Shown here: in pieces, positions 25,322 to 34,447 of the stretch
How positions within the stretch are numbered: position 1 is the stretch's first letter
Layout: each line of letters begins with the position of its first letter
Source: Candidatus Scalindua sp.
GTDB lineage: Bacteria; Planctomycetota; Brocadiia; Brocadiales; Scalinduaceae
Length of the DNA stretch: 64,000 bases
Assembly: GCA_030748215.1 (NCBI GenBank)
Contig: JASMMK010000010.1
Location: 25,611 to 89,610 of the forward strand
Direction of reading: 5' to 3'
Program-made: the position numbers and the translations under genes
Notes under the pieces: model-generated
Told to the model about the DNA's origin: nothing
Database searches by the model: none
Seen by the model: only the letters and a program-made list of their open reading frames with translations

Positions 25322-25837
25322 GTGAAGAAAATTAATCAAATCTGTATTGCAGTTTTTATTATGACAATAATAGCTCTCGGGCTAACGATCCATGGCTGGC
25401 AGTGTAGTGAGGCCTTTGGGAACAGCGGAGAAAAACCTTTTATACAAAAAAATACACCCACCAGCTCCCTGATGCGAATAATCAATACACATACGGCCAG
25501 GATGCTGGAAGCAATAATGGTCGGTGATTTCAATACAGTTATTAAGAAATCCAATGACATCTCAAAAGTGGGCAACGCCATAATGAGAATGTTTTTTTCG
25601 GAGGGGAAAAAGGTTGATCAGTGGTTTACAGAGGTCGGAAAAGACCCGGATGACCCTGAAGCGGTTAAGTTGATGAAAGGGGATTTTGAAAAATATTCTA
25701 ATGTAGTTATTGAGGCATCCGGCAATATTGCTGAAGTTGCCAAAAGCGGGAATATTGCGGAAACCTATGAAAGCATTGAGGCAATGCTGAAGAGTGCATG
25801 CTTTGCGTGTCATACAGTTTCGCGTGCAAAAAAATAG
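25322..25837 (+). CDS. Exported cytochrome c'-like protein
   Basis: Predicted 171 aa from a GTG start. An N-terminal hydrophobic signal (ICIAVFIMTIIALGLTIHG) is followed by a helical bundle and a single CxxCH close to the C-terminus (SACFACHTVSRAKK), the hallmark position for cytochromes c' and relatives. These bind NO or carry electrons on the exported side. It immediately precedes the cbb3 oxidase assembly genes, where NO removal or electron delivery could matter. The last 40 bases overlap the open frame, but not the likely start, of the next gene. Confidence 0.8.
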   Translation: MKKINQICIAVFIMTIIALGLTIHGWQCSEAFGNSGEKPFIQKNTPTSSLMRIINTHTARMLEAIMVGDFNTVIKKSNDISKVGNAIMRMFFSEGKKVDQWFTEVGKDPDDPEAVKLMKGDFEKYSNVVIEASGNIAEVAKSGNIAETYESIEAMLKSACFACHTVSRAKK

Positions 25838-25854
25838 ACAGAGAGCAAAGACAT

Positions 25855-28326
25855 ATGGACAATTCTGCCGTAATTACCAAAGCCGAAAACAAGCAAGTTG
25901 ATGACAGTGCTGTGGACTTGAAAGATACGCATTCAAACTGTACGCATTGCGGCACCGCCATTACCGATGGAGACAAAGCGGTTTTCAGCAGCAATGGAGA
26001 TACATTTTGTTGCTGGGGATGTGAAACTGTCTTTAAAATTCTGAAAAAAGGGAATTTCTCTTTAATTAACAGACCATCAGCAAGTCTGCCGGAATATGAT
26101 TTTCTGGATACCGACTCTTTTTTACAAGACTATTCAGTCGGTGTCGATAACAAAAAAAGCATGAGATTTTTCATTGAAGGTATTCAGTGTACTACCTGCC
26201 TCTGGATCATCGATCAAATCCCTGATTGGATCCCTCAAGTTGAGAATGCTAATTTAAATATGAGCCAGAATACGCTGCTCGTCACTCTGAAAGAGCCGGG
26301 ATACTTTGGAAAGGCAGCGTCTGTTCTCTCTGCTCTGGGCTACAAGGCCTACCCTGTTAAGAGCCTTGATGAAGCAAAGCATTTCCAAAAAAAGGAAAAT
26401 CACCAACAGTTAAAGAGATTGGGAGTTGCCGCTGCCTGTTCGGGGAATATCATGTTGTTCTCTTTTTCTATTTACTCTGGACTGAAAGGGCAGATGGCCG
26501 GCATGTTTGGATATCTGAACCTTGCCTTTTTTCTACCGATACTTTTCTACTGCGCACAGCCATTTTATACAAACCTCTGGCGGTCGCTGAGGGCCGGACG
26601 CCCGAGTATAGACTTGCCGATTGTCGCTGCAGTGATAATCGGCTTTGTTCTAAGCCTGTTAAATTTAATCCGGGGCAATGAGGATTTCTACTTTGATTCG
26701 CTCTCTATCTTAATCCTTCTGCTGTTAGCAAGCAGGTATTTTTTGAGCAGGACCCAACAGACATTTATTAATAGCTCTTACATGCAAACCTTTATCGAAT
26801 CGCAAGTCTGTCAACGCTGGAATAGTGAAAGCAATGAGTATGACAAAATTCCTGCAAGACATTTAAACGTGGACGACAAAGTACTCATCAAAGAGGGCGA
26901 ACGTGTCCCCGCAGACGGAACCGTCTTAAACGAATGGGTAAATATAAACCCATCTATCCTTACAGGAGAGAGCCTTCCACAAAAACTCTTTAAGGGCTCT
27001 GCCGTCTATGCCGGAACTCAGGTTGTTGCAGGTTATGCAGAGATCCTGGTAAAACAGACTACCGGGAACAGCCGAATCGGACAGATACTCAAAAAGGTTG
27101 AAGAGCAGATTTATAATAAAACCCCGTTGATATCATTGACTGACAAGGCCGCACAATATTTCAGTATATTCATCCTTGTCGCAGGAGCACTGTTTTTCTC
27201 TTTTTACATTAACGTGGATCCTATTGAAGCGGTTAAACGCACACTCGCCTTAATCATTCTGGCCTGTCCATGCGCGTTAGCGTTCGCAACCCCGTTAACT
27301 CAAAGTTTATCATTAAGGAAGGCCGCAAAGAAAGGCTATCTAATTAAAAATGCAGAATCACTTGAAAAATTGAACTATGTAAAAAATATTTTTTTCGACA
27401 AAACCGGAACTCTCACTCAAGGCCAATTTGAGTTCTTAACATGGAAATCTCCTCATGTTGAAGAACCGGGTAATTTTTCTCCTGATCAGGAAACCCTTGA
27501 TGCTATATATTCAATCGAGGTCTATTCTCAGCATCCAATCGCCAGAACTTTAGTAAAATACCTTGAAGGAAGAGGTGTAAAAAAATTAGCCGTCCACTCT
27601 TTAACTGAAATCCCCGGATCCGGAATATCCGGGGCGATAGATAATGATAATTACAAAATAGTATCAGAACTACCTGATGAAAATATCAGTGACGATTCTG
27701 ACATTATATCCAGTCTCATCTCTATATATAAAAACGAAAAACTTATTGCATCTGCATGCCTGGGAGACAGGCTTCATAGTGACGCAAAACAGACAATTGC
27801 CCAATTAGACTCTATAGGCATAAAAGCCCACATATTATCCGGAGACAAAAGCGTGCCTGTCTCAAGCGCCGCCAAAAAGCTTCGTATAGCAGATGGACAG
27901 TTCTCTTCGAATCTTATGCCTGAGAAAAAGAGTGAGATAATTAATAATTTCCCTGACTCATTAATGGTTGGAGATGGTGCAAACGATTCGCTTGCAATGT
28001 CTTCAGATAATGTTAGTATCGCAGTGCAGGGGAGTGTGGAGTCTTGTTTAGTTGCAGCCGATATTTATGTCACCAGAGAAGGTGTTTCACCGGTGAGAGA
28101 TCTGATCTTATTAAGTCAAAACACCTTTGGTGTTATAAAAAGAAATCTTGTTTTTTCATTTGTCTACAATTTTGCCGGTGGTCTTGCAGCGCTTTTAGGC
28201 TACATCTCACCGTTAACGGCAGCGATATTGATGCCCGTTAGCTCGTTAGTTGTATTGTCTTCCTCTGCCATGGGGACAAAATTTTTGAGAAGGTTCAACA
28301 AAATAAATTTTTCGTTTAACAATTAA
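25855..28326 (+). CDS. ccoI: Copper-exporting P1B-ATPase for cbb3 oxidase assembly
   Basis: Predicted 823 aa from ATG 25855 (the frame is open to 25798, inside the previous gene). The N-terminus has a Cys cluster (NCTHCGTAITDG; FCCWGCETVF), then a metal-binding domain with CTTC (FIEGIQCTTCLWIID). Eight membrane segments are expected. The P-type core shows CPCALAFATP in the membrane, phosphorylation site FFDKTGTLTQG, and GDGANDSLAM at the hinge. This is the CcoI (FixI) architecture, which supplies copper to the CuB site of cbb3 oxidases. ccoS follows within 70 bases. Confidence 0.92.
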   Translation: MDNSAVITKAENKQVDDSAVDLKDTHSNCTHCGTAITDGDKAVFSSNGDTFCCWGCETVFKILKKGNFSLINRPSASLPEYDFLDTDSFLQDYSVGVDNKKSMRFFIEGIQCTTCLWIIDQIPDWIPQVENANLNMSQNTLLVTLKEPGYFGKAASVLSALGYKAYPVKSLDEAKHFQKKENHQQLKRLGVAAACSGNIMLFSFSIYSGLKGQMAGMFGYLNLAFFLPILFYCAQPFYTNLWRSLRAGRPSIDLPIVAAVIIGFVLSLLNLIRGNEDFYFDSLSILILLLLASRYFLSRTQQTFINSSYMQTFIESQVCQRWNSESNEYDKIPARHLNVDDKVLIKEGERVPADGTVLNEWVNINPSILTGESLPQKLFKGSAVYAGTQVVAGYAEILVKQTTGNSRIGQILKKVEEQIYNKTPLISLTDKAAQYFSIFILVAGALFFSFYINVDPIEAVKRTLALIILACPCALAFATPLTQSLSLRKAAKKGYLIKNAESLEKLNYVKNIFFDKTGTLTQGQFEFLTWKSPHVEEPGNFSPDQETLDAIYSIEVYSQHPIARTLVKYLEGRGVKKLAVHSLTEIPGSGISGAIDNDNYKIVSELPDENISDDSDIISSLISIYKNEKLIASACLGDRLHSDAKQTIAQLDSIGIKAHILSGDKSVPVSSAAKKLRIADGQFSSNLMPEKKSEIINNFPDSLMVGDGANDSLAMSSDNVSIAVQGSVESCLVAADIYVTREGVSPVRDLILLSQNTFGVIKRNLVFSFVYNFAGGLAALLGYISPLTAAILMPVSSLVVLSSSAMGTKFLRRFNKINFSFNN

Positions 28327-28393
28327 ACCAAATTTGATAAAATAGCTAATCAATAATCATTACAGTTTAGATTTTTATAAACAGGTTACTCTT

Positions 28394-28561
28394 ATGACAA
28401 TTCTTTATATTATTATTCCTATTGCAATTATTCTGGCCTCGTCTTTCGTTATTTTTTTCTTATGGGCTGTCAAAGAGGAGCAATTTGATGACCTCGAGAC
28501 GCCAGCACATAAGATGCTGATTGATGATTGGAATGACAAACCGGAGAAAGTAAAGATTTGA
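28394..28561 (+). CDS. ccoS: cbb3 oxidase maturation protein CcoS
   Basis: 55 aa, too short for many gene finders. One membrane helix (IIIPIAIILASSFVIFFLWA) is followed by KEEQFDDLETPAHKMLIDD, the family signature of CcoS/FixS. CcoS is needed to put haem and copper into the catalytic subunit. It sits between ccoI and ccoNO, 34 bases before the latter. Confidence 0.9.
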   Translation: MTILYIIIPIAIILASSFVIFFLWAVKEEQFDDLETPAHKMLIDDWNDKPEKVKI

Positions 28562-28595
28562 AATCAACTCAAGAATATGAGAAAGGAAAAGGGAA

Positions 28596-30725
28596 ATGAG
28601 CTCTTCGAATGACACCAATTCCGGAGTGGTACAGGTTAAATATAATGACCAGATAGTCAGAATGTTTACCCTTGCAACCATATTCTGGGTAACGATAGCT
28701 ATGTTGGTTGGAATTATCGTCGCTTTACAGTTAGCGATTCCGCAACTTAACTTTACATCCTGGTTAACGTTTGGCCGTTTAAGACCACTACATACTAATG
28801 CCGCGATCTATGCGTTTGCCGGCAATGCTATCTTTGCAGGTATTTATCACTCTACCCAAAGGCTCATAAAGACAAGACTGTTTTCAGATGGATTAAGCAA
28901 ACTTCATTTCTGGGGATGGCAATTTATAATTATCTTGGCCGCAATCACTTTACCTCTTGGCATTTCGCAGGGCAAGGAGTTTGCGGAATTGGAATGGCCT
29001 ATAGATATTGCGGTTGTACTGATCTGGGTTGTCTTTGCCATCAATTTCTTTGGAACTCTATTAAAACGTAATGAAAAACATCTGTACGTAGCAATCTGGT
29101 TCTACATAGCAACTATTGTCACTGTTGCACTCCTCTATATTGTAAATGCTATCAGCATACCGATCAGTTACACTAAAAGCTACATAGTCTTTGCGGGTAT
29201 CCAAGATGCCCTTGTTCAATGGTGGTTTGGACACAATGCAGTCGCCTTTTTCTTAACCACTCCTTTCCTGGGTTTGATGTACTACTATTTGCCGAAGGCG
29301 GCTAACAGACCCATCTATAGCTATCGACTTTCAGTAGTGCATTTCTGGTCTCTCATTTTTCTTTACATCTGGGCGGGACCTCATCACCTTTTAAACACAG
29401 CCTTACCTGAATGGCTTCAAACATTAGGCACAGTGTTCAGTGTAATGCTATGGGCTCCAAGCTGGGGAGGAGCCGTTAACGGGATACTGACACTTCGTGG
29501 TGCATGGCATTTATTGCGAACAAATCCTGTCATAAAATTTCTGGTTGCTGCCATAACCTTTTACGCAATGGCTACGTTTGAGGGACCGCTTCTATCTGTA
29601 AAGGCTGTAAATTCTCTTGGACATTATACCGATTGGATCGTTGGACATGTACATCTGGGAGCCCTGGGTTGGAATGGCTTTCTCTCTTTTGGAATGATTT
29701 ATTTTATCGTTCCAAAACTATGGAGAACTGAATTATACAGCAAGAAACTGGCAAATATCCATTTCTGGATAGGCATCCTTGGAATACTCTTTTACTACGT
29801 TTCCATGCTGGCAGCCGGAATCACTCAGGGTTTAATGTGGAGAGCTGTAGACGCAAATGGAAGCCTCGTTTATCCGGACTTTGTAGAAACTGTCATCCGT
29901 ATTCTGCCTCTATTTCTCTTCCGTGCGTTAGGAGGCGTATTGTTCCTGGGAGGTTTTGTTCTCCTGCTCTTTAACATTTACAAAACTATCAAGCAGGCGC
30001 CAAAAGAGCTGCAAGAAGAAACCGTTCAAATTAAGAGATCATCTCCAGCACCTATTCATCCGGAACGGGGACATAGAAAGCTGGAAGGGATGGCTGCTGC
30101 CTTTACCATATTGGCGCTTATTGCAATTTTAGTCGGTTCCATAATAGAAATTGTGCCAACCCTCTCTGTCAATAAATATGTTAATGCAGAGAAGAAAGTT
30201 GAACCGTTTACACCATTAGAACTGGCAGGAAGAGACATATACGTCAAAGAAGGTTGCTTTACGTGCCACTCCCAGATGATCCGAACAATACCGTCGGATG
30301 TCTTAAGATATGGAGCAGCATCTACAATTGAAGAGTCCATGTACGACAGACCGTTTCAGTGGGGTTCAAAACGTACCGGTCCCGATCTGGCACGGCTTGG
30401 TAAAAAATATCCGGACCTCTGGCACTACATGCATATGGAAGACCCGAGGGCAGTTATAAAAGAATCAATTATGCCGGCTTATCCGTGGCTGATTACATCA
30501 ACAATCGATTTTGACAGTTTGGAAAAGAAGGTAGCCGTTACTAATAAACTGGGCGTTCCTTATTCCGACGAAGACCTGTCTGACACGAGTGAACGGGCAA
30601 AAGAACAGGCAAAAAAAATTGCGGATCTGCTGACAAAACAGGGCGTAAAAGAAGATGTTTCAGACAAAAAAATTACGGCTTTGATTGCGTATCTCCAGGC
30701 CCTCGGGCAAAAAGGAGGAGAGTAA
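28596..30725 (+). CDS. ccoNO: Fused cbb3-type cytochrome oxidase subunits I and II (CcoN-CcoO)
   Basis: Predicted 709 aa. Residues ~20-480 are CcoN: LRPLHTNAAIYAF (low-spin haem b His), WWFGHNAVAFFLTTP (CuB His), WAGPHHLLNTALP (two CuB His) and WIVGHVHLGALGWNGF (haem b3/b His). After a linker with a new transmembrane helix (AFTILALIAILVGSIIEIVP) comes CcoO, with haem motif C554-F-T-C557-H558 and the CcoO hallmarks HSQMIRTIPSD and WGSKRTGPDLARLGKKYPD. The fusion is known from some other phyla. It is a high-affinity proton-pumping O2 reductase. Confidence 0.95.
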   Translation: MSSSNDTNSGVVQVKYNDQIVRMFTLATIFWVTIAMLVGIIVALQLAIPQLNFTSWLTFGRLRPLHTNAAIYAFAGNAIFAGIYHSTQRLIKTRLFSDGLSKLHFWGWQFIIILAAITLPLGISQGKEFAELEWPIDIAVVLIWVVFAINFFGTLLKRNEKHLYVAIWFYIATIVTVALLYIVNAISIPISYTKSYIVFAGIQDALVQWWFGHNAVAFFLTTPFLGLMYYYLPKAANRPIYSYRLSVVHFWSLIFLYIWAGPHHLLNTALPEWLQTLGTVFSVMLWAPSWGGAVNGILTLRGAWHLLRTNPVIKFLVAAITFYAMATFEGPLLSVKAVNSLGHYTDWIVGHVHLGALGWNGFLSFGMIYFIVPKLWRTELYSKKLANIHFWIGILGILFYYVSMLAAGITQGLMWRAVDANGSLVYPDFVETVIRILPLFLFRALGGVLFLGGFVLLLFNIYKTIKQAPKELQEETVQIKRSSPAPIHPERGHRKLEGMAAAFTILALIAILVGSIIEIVPTLSVNKYVNAEKKVEPFTPLELAGRDIYVKEGCFTCHSQMIRTIPSDVLRYGAASTIEESMYDRPFQWGSKRTGPDLARLGKKYPDLWHYMHMEDPRAVIKESIMPAYPWLITSTIDFDSLEKKVAVTNKLGVPYSDEDLSDTSERAKEQAKKIADLLTKQGVKEDVSDKKITALIAYLQALGQKGGE

Positions 30726-30726
30726 T

Positions 30727-30897
30727 ATGAAACAGCTGGCATTATCACAATTTAATGATGTATATTTAATTGTAATCGGATTTTTTCTATTCTTCTCCGT
30801 CTTTATAGGCGCTGTATTCTGGGCTTACAGAAAAGGTTCAAAAAAACACTATGACTATTTATCTAAACTACCACTACGTGAGGAGAATCTAACATGA
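30727..30897 (+). CDS. ccoQ: cbb3 oxidase small subunit CcoQ
   Basis: 56 aa from the ATG at 30727, one base after the ccoNO stop. One membrane helix (YLIVIGFFLFFSVFIGAVFW) and a short basic tail (RKGSKKHYDY) match FixQ/CcoQ, which stabilises CcoP in the complex. Its stop overlaps the start of ccoP by four bases (ATGA). Confidence 0.85.
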   Translation: MKQLALSQFNDVYLIVIGFFLFFSVFIGAVFWAYRKGSKKHYDYLSKLPLREENLT

Positions 30898-31484
30898 GTG
30901 AAGATAAAACACCACGGTATGAAGACAAAATAATAGAGGGCTATGAGTATGACGGTATTACCGAATATGACAATCCCTGTCCTGGTTGGTTAATGTATAT
31001 TTTCTATTTTACAGCCCTTCTGGCTATTTTTTTTGTTGGCTATCACTTCGGGAGTCACAGCAAGGATGAATTACTGGAAGCCTATACGATAAAATTAAAA
31101 GAGGCTCAAACAGAGACAGAAGCATCGGAATCGACACAACAGCCGAAAATCAGTGAAAGTGAGCTTTTAGCACTTTTGCAGGATCCCGCTGCCCTGGCAG
31201 AGGGAGGAGAAATTTTTGGCGAACTATGTGCCCTCTGCCACGGAGAATCCGGGGAAGGAATGATTGGGCCGAATCTCATTGACAATTACTGGCTGCATGG
31301 TAAAGGAAAGATCAGTGACATCGCGGTGTCTATCAGATCCGGAATTCCTGACAATGGCATGGCTGCATGGGCAGACAGAATTCCTGAGCAGCAAATTCTA
31401 CATACGGCAGCTTATATAAAGTCAATACAAGGGACCGTAGTAGAGGATGCAAAAGAACCTGACGGCGAACTTGTAGAAGAATAA
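30894..31484 (+). CDS. ccoP: cbb3 oxidase subunit III CcoP, one-haem form
   Basis: Predicted 196 aa. The N-terminus has the CcoP signature region (YDGITEYDNPCPGWLMYIFY) and a membrane helix. A single cytochrome c domain follows, with haem motif ELCALCHGESGEGMIGPNL and likely Met ligand in IPDNGMAAWAD. Typical CcoP carries two haem domains; here only one CxxCH exists. The tail is acidic (EPDGELVEE). It would accept electrons from soluble cytochromes and pass them to CcoO. Confidence 0.9.
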   Translation: MSEDKTPRYEDKIIEGYEYDGITEYDNPCPGWLMYIFYFTALLAIFFVGYHFGSHSKDELLEAYTIKLKEAQTETEASESTQQPKISESELLALLQDPAALAEGGEIFGELCALCHGESGEGMIGPNLIDNYWLHGKGKISDIAVSIRSGIPDNGMAAWADRIPEQQILHTAAYIKSIQGTVVEDAKEPDGELVEE

Positions 31485-31485
31485 G

Positions 31486-32883
31486 ATGGCGGAGAGTGCT
31501 CAAAAACTGCCGGAAGACGGCTTTCGCATAAACCAATTCCCAATGGCAGCACACGGGTTCTTTAGAAAACAGAGGGACCTTTCTCAATGGGTGTTAATCG
31601 CTATATTCATAATTCTTCCCTGGATTAAAATAAATGGTCTGCCTGCTATTCTCATTAATTTACCGGACCGCAGATTTACATTTTTTGGTCTGAACTTCTG
31701 GAGTCACGACGCACCGCTGCTTTTCTTTGTTATAGCAAGTTTCTCGCTGGGGCTGTTGTTTGCCACATCGGTTTGGGGGCGAGTATGGTGCGGCTGGGCA
31801 TGTCCTCAGACAATTCCTATTGATGGAATCTTCCGAAGGATTGAAACCCTTGTGGAAGGAAACCATATTGCCAGAAAGAAACTTCATGAAAAGCCTTTTG
31901 ACAGTGAAAAAATTGTAAAGGCAGCCGTCAAATGGTTTCTGTTTTTCACCGTTAGCTTAATCCTGTCACACACCTTTTTTGCTTACTTTACCGGTCCCGG
32001 CAAACTGGTGTCCATGGCCCTGAGCCCACCCTCTGATTCACTGACGACATTTTTAATAGTAAACACAACGACACTCATTATCCTCCTTAACTTCGGATGG
32101 TTTAAAGAGCGTCTCTGCACTGTCATATGTCCATACGGCAGGCTTCAATCCGTGTTAATGGATGAAGATTCTCTTGTTGTTGCTTATGATGAGAAGAGAG
32201 GTGAACCTCGAAAAGGCAGCAAGGCCAAATCTAAAAAAATGGGTGATTGTATAGACTGCCTCAAATGTGTTGCCGTCTGCCCCACAGGAATTGATATTCG
32301 CCAGGGCATCCAGATGGAATGTATCGCATGTACCTCCTGCATCGATGCGTGTAACGAGATAATGCGAATAACAAAAAAACCGAAAGGGCTCATTCGATAC
32401 GAATCTGAAAATGGACTTAAGGGTAAGAAAACGGTCTTCTGGAAGATGAAGACAAATATCTACCTTGGGCTGACCCTTCTCTCGGTTATCGGATTGTTTC
32501 TATTTGTCTTTAACAGATCGGGCCTGGACATCACTGTGTTAAGGGCACATGAAACCCCTTATCAGGTACTGAAGACTTCGAAAGAGAGAGTTTTAATAGC
32601 AAACCACTTTACGCTTAACCTTAAAAACCAGAGCGCGGCAAAGATGGAAATTGATGTCATACGAACAGGTAAAATTGAGAACACAAAGATTGAAATTATA
32701 GCGTCAACACTTCCGGTGGTAATTTCACTCGGTGGGGCAGAGAAAAATCATATTTTTATAAAATTCCCAAAATCAATTTTAGAAAAAAAGAGCCACCACA
32801 AATTTCAATTACAGATTACGGCAAAATCAAAAGATATAATACAGAAATATATAAAGGAAATCAGTCTTGTTGGACCTATCTAA
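31486..32883 (+). CDS. ccoG: cbb3 accessory iron-sulfur membrane protein CcoG (FixG/RdxA)
   Basis: Predicted 465 aa. Membrane helices precede WGRVWCGWACPQTIPIDG, the family signature. Two [4Fe-4S] motifs follow (DCIDCLKCVAVCPTGIDIR; CIACTSCIDACNE). A last helix and an Ig-like FixG C-terminal domain finish the protein. CcoG is known to reduce Cu(II) to Cu(I) for cbb3 assembly. No CcoH (FixH) gene follows, unlike the classical ccoGHIS order. It starts two bases after ccoP. Confidence 0.92.
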   Translation: MAESAQKLPEDGFRINQFPMAAHGFFRKQRDLSQWVLIAIFIILPWIKINGLPAILINLPDRRFTFFGLNFWSHDAPLLFFVIASFSLGLLFATSVWGRVWCGWACPQTIPIDGIFRRIETLVEGNHIARKKLHEKPFDSEKIVKAAVKWFLFFTVSLILSHTFFAYFTGPGKLVSMALSPPSDSLTTFLIVNTTTLIILLNFGWFKERLCTVICPYGRLQSVLMDEDSLVVAYDEKRGEPRKGSKAKSKKMGDCIDCLKCVAVCPTGIDIRQGIQMECIACTSCIDACNEIMRITKKPKGLIRYESENGLKGKKTVFWKMKTNIYLGLTLLSVIGLFLFVFNRSGLDITVLRAHETPYQVLKTSKERVLIANHFTLNLKNQSAAKMEIDVIRTGKIENTKIEIIASTLPVVISLGGAEKNHIFIKFPKSILEKKSHHKFQLQITAKSKDIIQKYIKEISLVGPI

Positions 32884-32908
32884 TAACATAATAAACAGGA
32901 TAAGTGAT

Positions 32909-33577
32909 ATGCTGCCAGTTTTGGTACCGTTTGCAATCATTGCAGCAAGCATTATCGGCAGCATACACTGTGTCGGAATGTGCGGTGCCCTGGCCATGAC
33001 AGCAGGCGCGCAAAGCAGGAAAGGTCTCGTCAATTACCACCTTGGACGCCTGCTTGGCTATTTCAGTGTAGGAGCTCTGGCCGGATTCCTGGGATCTGAA
33101 TTTATTAATTCTGAGATGAAATATATCTCCCTGGTCTCCACTGTTTTTTTAAGTGTCAGCTTCCTGGTAATAGGTTTCAGTATAATGAGAAAAGGGCAGC
33201 TGCATATAAGACAACCTGCTTTCCTGAAACTGCTTTACCAGAACAGGGTTGGCAGGATACTAGAGAATAAAACCTCTCATTCGGTTTCAAGTTTTTTGAT
33301 AGGTCTGCTAAGCCCTTTATTACCGTGCGGATGGTTATACGGCTTCATCTTAATAGCAGTCGCGACAAACAACCCTCTCTGGGGAGGCATACTGCTTACA
33401 TCATTCTGGATAGGTACCCTTCCTGCTCTTTCCGGTATTTCACTATTAGCAAAAAAACCCATAAAATACTTTAATGGTAAAGCATCAATATATATTGGTA
33501 TTTTTCTGATATTTATAGGGATCTCAAGTTTAGTACTAAAGCTATCAAACTTTGCAGCAAATCATTGCTGCAATTAA
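32909..33577 (+). CDS. SafE/DsbD_2-like membrane protein linked to cbb3 assembly
   Basis: Predicted 222 aa from ATG 32909, with AGGATAAG upstream; a TTG-initiated form from 32867 would overlap ccoG. About six membrane segments. The conserved motif SIHCVGMCGALAMT in the first helix and LLPCGWLYGFILIA in a later one define the family often annotated sulfite exporter TauE/SafE or DsbD_2, frequently encoded at the end of cbb3 assembly clusters and thought to handle copper. It ends in NHCCN, a further possible metal site. Confidence 0.82.
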   Translation: MLPVLVPFAIIAASIIGSIHCVGMCGALAMTAGAQSRKGLVNYHLGRLLGYFSVGALAGFLGSEFINSEMKYISLVSTVFLSVSFLVIGFSIMRKGQLHIRQPAFLKLLYQNRVGRILENKTSHSVSSFLIGLLSPLLPCGWLYGFILIAVATNNPLWGGILLTSFWIGTLPALSGISLLAKKPIKYFNGKASIYIGIFLIFIGISSLVLKLSNFAANHCCN

Positions 33578-33668
33578 AATCTGAACATACTATGAAAAGT
33601 CAGATGATAAATATGGTTCAAAAAAACAGTTGCCTAATTCCCTTGTGATATTATAATCCTCACTTCAT

Positions 33669-34247
33669 ATGAAAAAACATTTACTATATATCATCGTTAT
33701 ATCATTTGTTCTTCTCTCTGCCCGGATTATACAATCAGCAGAAGAGAATCTACAAAAAACGGTCCTGCGTTCGTCTTACAGAAACTTGTCTGTTTCTGAT
33801 GTGCAGTCGATGCCAAATATTTATATACGAAAGTTTGATGAGTGGGGGTTTTATGGGCATAGCACAATCATTCACAACTACGAGAGAAAATCGATAAAGG
33901 GAGGCGATGTTGTAATAGACCACGCCACAGGGCTGATGTGGCTCCAGTCCGGTTCTAAAGAGTATATGCAGTGGATTGCAGCAAATGGATGGGTAAAAAA
34001 GTTGAACACCCTGAAGTATGCAGGGTATAACGACTGGAGACTACCGACTATAGAGGAAGCGGCGTCACTGCTCGAACCGGGTAAAACGAATGCCCTTCAC
34101 ATAGACCCCATTTTTGACAAGGAACAGTGGGGGATCTGGTCTGGTGATAAACGTGGTGGCAGCGTCTGGAGCGTTTACTTCAGCCTTGGCAACGTACGCT
34201 GGCGTTACAAAAACCGGTATGTTCGTCCGGTTCGCTCACTCAATTGA
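33669..34247 (+). CDS. Exported DUF1566 (Lcl C-terminal-like) protein
   Basis: Predicted 192 aa. Signal peptide (HLLYIIVISFVLLSARIIQS), then the DUF1566 core: DHATGLMWLQSGSKEYMQW, AGYNDWRLPTIEEAASLLEP, and SGDKRGGSVWSVYFSLGNV followed by YVRPVRSLN. These domains are related to C-type lectin-like or sulfatase-modifying folds and are common in cell-surface proteins of planctomycetes and deltaproteobacteria. Function unknown. It stands alone on the plus strand. Confidence 0.8.
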   Translation: MKKHLLYIIVISFVLLSARIIQSAEENLQKTVLRSSYRNLSVSDVQSMPNIYIRKFDEWGFYGHSTIIHNYERKSIKGGDVVIDHATGLMWLQSGSKEYMQWIAANGWVKKLNTLKYAGYNDWRLPTIEEAASLLEPGKTNALHIDPIFDKEQWGIWSGDKRGGSVWSVYFSLGNVRWRYKNRYVRPVRSLN

Positions 34248-34447
34248 TTGCCGGTAGACAATTTACAAGAGTTAATCTTCCCACCACAGGACGCATACAC
34301 AACTGTTTTTCTTATTGCTTTTCGTTACTAACCTTTCTATCATTTTAGTGCACTTAACAGATTGCTACACCGTAAGTCATGCTTTTATGTAAGTGTACTT
34401 GATAATAGGCTTTATATTTAAAACTTACGGATTCGAGGGGCTTATTT

